NCBI GenBank assembly: GCA_021781255.1
Contig: JAJXXG010001136.1
Location: 1 to 5,786 of the forward strand
Origin: Acidobacteriota bacterium
Lineage (GTDB): Bacteria; Acidobacteriota; Terriglobia; Terriglobales; Acidobacteriaceae
Direction of reading: 5' to 3'
DNA length: 5,786 nt
The position numbers and the translations under genes were made by a program. Below the pieces are notes generated by a model that was not told where the DNA came from, ran no database searches, and saw nothing but the letters and a program-made list of their open reading frames with translations. Positions 5,394 through 5,786 of this stretch are shown here, in pieces (position 1 is the stretch's first letter; every line of letters begins with the position of its first letter).

Positions 5394-5684
5394 ATGGATA
5401 TTCGCAATAGCCTGGATGGATTGAGGTCGCTGCTGGGGGTAAATCAAACGGCGCCCTCCGTACCGCAGAGCAAGAGTGCGGCTGCCACGACCGGGAGCGC
5501 GTTCGACAGCGATCGCGCGACGTTAAGCAGTGCGGGGAGCGAGGTTTCGCAGGCAGTTTCAGAAGAGGGCGTGCGCATGGAAAAGGTCACATCGATCCAG
5601 GCTGCACTGGCGGCGGGAACGTATAGCGTGCCCGCTTCGGCTGTGGCTTCAAAGATGGTGGACGCAATGCTGGGCAAGCAGTAG
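5394..5684 (+). CDS. flgM: Anti-sigma-28 factor FlgM
   Basis: FlgM binds the flagellar sigma factor FliA and blocks late flagellar genes until the hook-basal body is complete, when it is secreted through it. The 96-residue product has the usual FlgM length. The N-terminal part (about 1-37) is low in complexity and probably disordered, as expected for a protein exported unfolded. DRATLSSAGSEVSQA (40-54) corresponds to the common 'DRVTLS' segment. The sigma-binding C-terminal helices are MEKVTSIQAALAAGTYSV (62-79) and ASAVASKMVDAMLG (81-94), matching the family pattern of a 'KV..I..AI..GTY' block followed by a 'VA.K..D..L' block. AAGGAG (5380-5385) lies 8 nt before the ATG. Its own sigma-28 promoter lies directly upstream. 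The next gene starts 27 nt after its stop. No cysteine is present. Confidence 0.93.
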   Translation: MDIRNSLDGLRSLLGVNQTAPSVPQSKSAAATTGSAFDSDRATLSSAGSEVSQAVSEEGVRMEKVTSIQAALAAGTYSVPASAVASKMVDAMLGKQ

Positions 5685-5711
5685 GCGGAGGAAGGGCGAG
5701 GTGAGAGATTC

Positions 5712-5786
5712 ATGGAGGGGTTTCGGGAGCGGCCGGCTCGCGTCGAGCCAGGTGCGGAGCTGAAGACGCTGATCGCTGAGGCTTCG
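5712..5786 (+). CDS. N-terminal fragment of a downstream gene, probably flagellar chaperone FlgN
   Basis: An ATG at 5712, preceded by GAGGTGAG (5698-5705) with 6-nt spacing, opens a frame that stays open for 25 codons to the window edge: MEGFRERPARVEPGAELKTL, then IAEAS. The fragment is too short to recognise a family. FlgN, the cytoplasmic export chaperone for the hook-filament junction proteins FlgK and FlgL, commonly follows flgM, and the amphipathic AELKTLIAEAS would fit the start of its helical bundle. The FlgN assignment is therefore by position only. It is probably co-transcribed with flgM from the sigma-28 promoter. Confidence 0.55.
   Translation, partial: MEGFRERPARVEPGAELKTLIAEAS

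Noticed and set aside
1..5786. Previously undescribed biological system
   Set aside because: Every complete gene belongs to a known flagellar or chemotaxis family in a familiar order; no unknown gene, transfer signature or defence-type module is seen.

Overview
This window is a conserved flagellar rod and L/P-ring operon from a high-GC diderm bacterium. All genes lie on the + strand, in the order cheX - flgF - flgG - flgA - flgH - flgI - flgJ - flgM - (flgN start). FlgH (outer-membrane L ring) and FlgI (periplasmic P ring) show that the cell has an outer membrane. The FlgA/FlgH style, the single-domain FlgJ, the CheX neighbour and the purine-rich intergenic repeats suggest an acidobacterium (Terriglobia-like). 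That placement rests on general resemblance only and would need a protein search to confirm.

Layout. Positions 35-538 encode a CheX-type CheY-P phosphatase with the E-x-x-N catalytic motif. Positions 539-768 are a 230-nt gap without a gene; it ends in a pyrimidine-rich tract, a weak possible housekeeping promoter and a Shine-Dalgarno (SD) inside a small inverted repeat. From 769 on there is a compact cluster: flgF and flgG (proximal and distal rod), flgA (P-ring chaperone), flgH overlapping flgA by 4 nt, flgI, and flgJ (rod-capping domain only). A close match to the sigma-28 (FliA) promoter consensus sits between flgJ and flgM. flgM (anti-sigma-28) follows, and the first 25 codons of a downstream gene, probably flgN, run off the window.

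How they work together. FlgF and FlgG build the rod, and FlgJ caps it during growth. FlgA escorts FlgI into the P ring, and FlgH forms the L ring, completing the bushing around the rod. FlgM holds FliA until the hook-basal body is finished, then leaves through the completed structure. The sigma-28 site in front of flgM allows FliA to drive its own inhibitor, a feedback loop known from enterobacteria. CheX would reset CheY and so control motor switching.

I do not see an undescribed system here. The points worth a second look are the non-lipoprotein FlgH, two different short tandem repeats in the gaps before flgI and flgJ that also carry or border their ribosome-binding sites, the sigma-28 promoter of flgM, a short divergent FlgA, and the complete absence of cysteine from all seven complete flagellar proteins.
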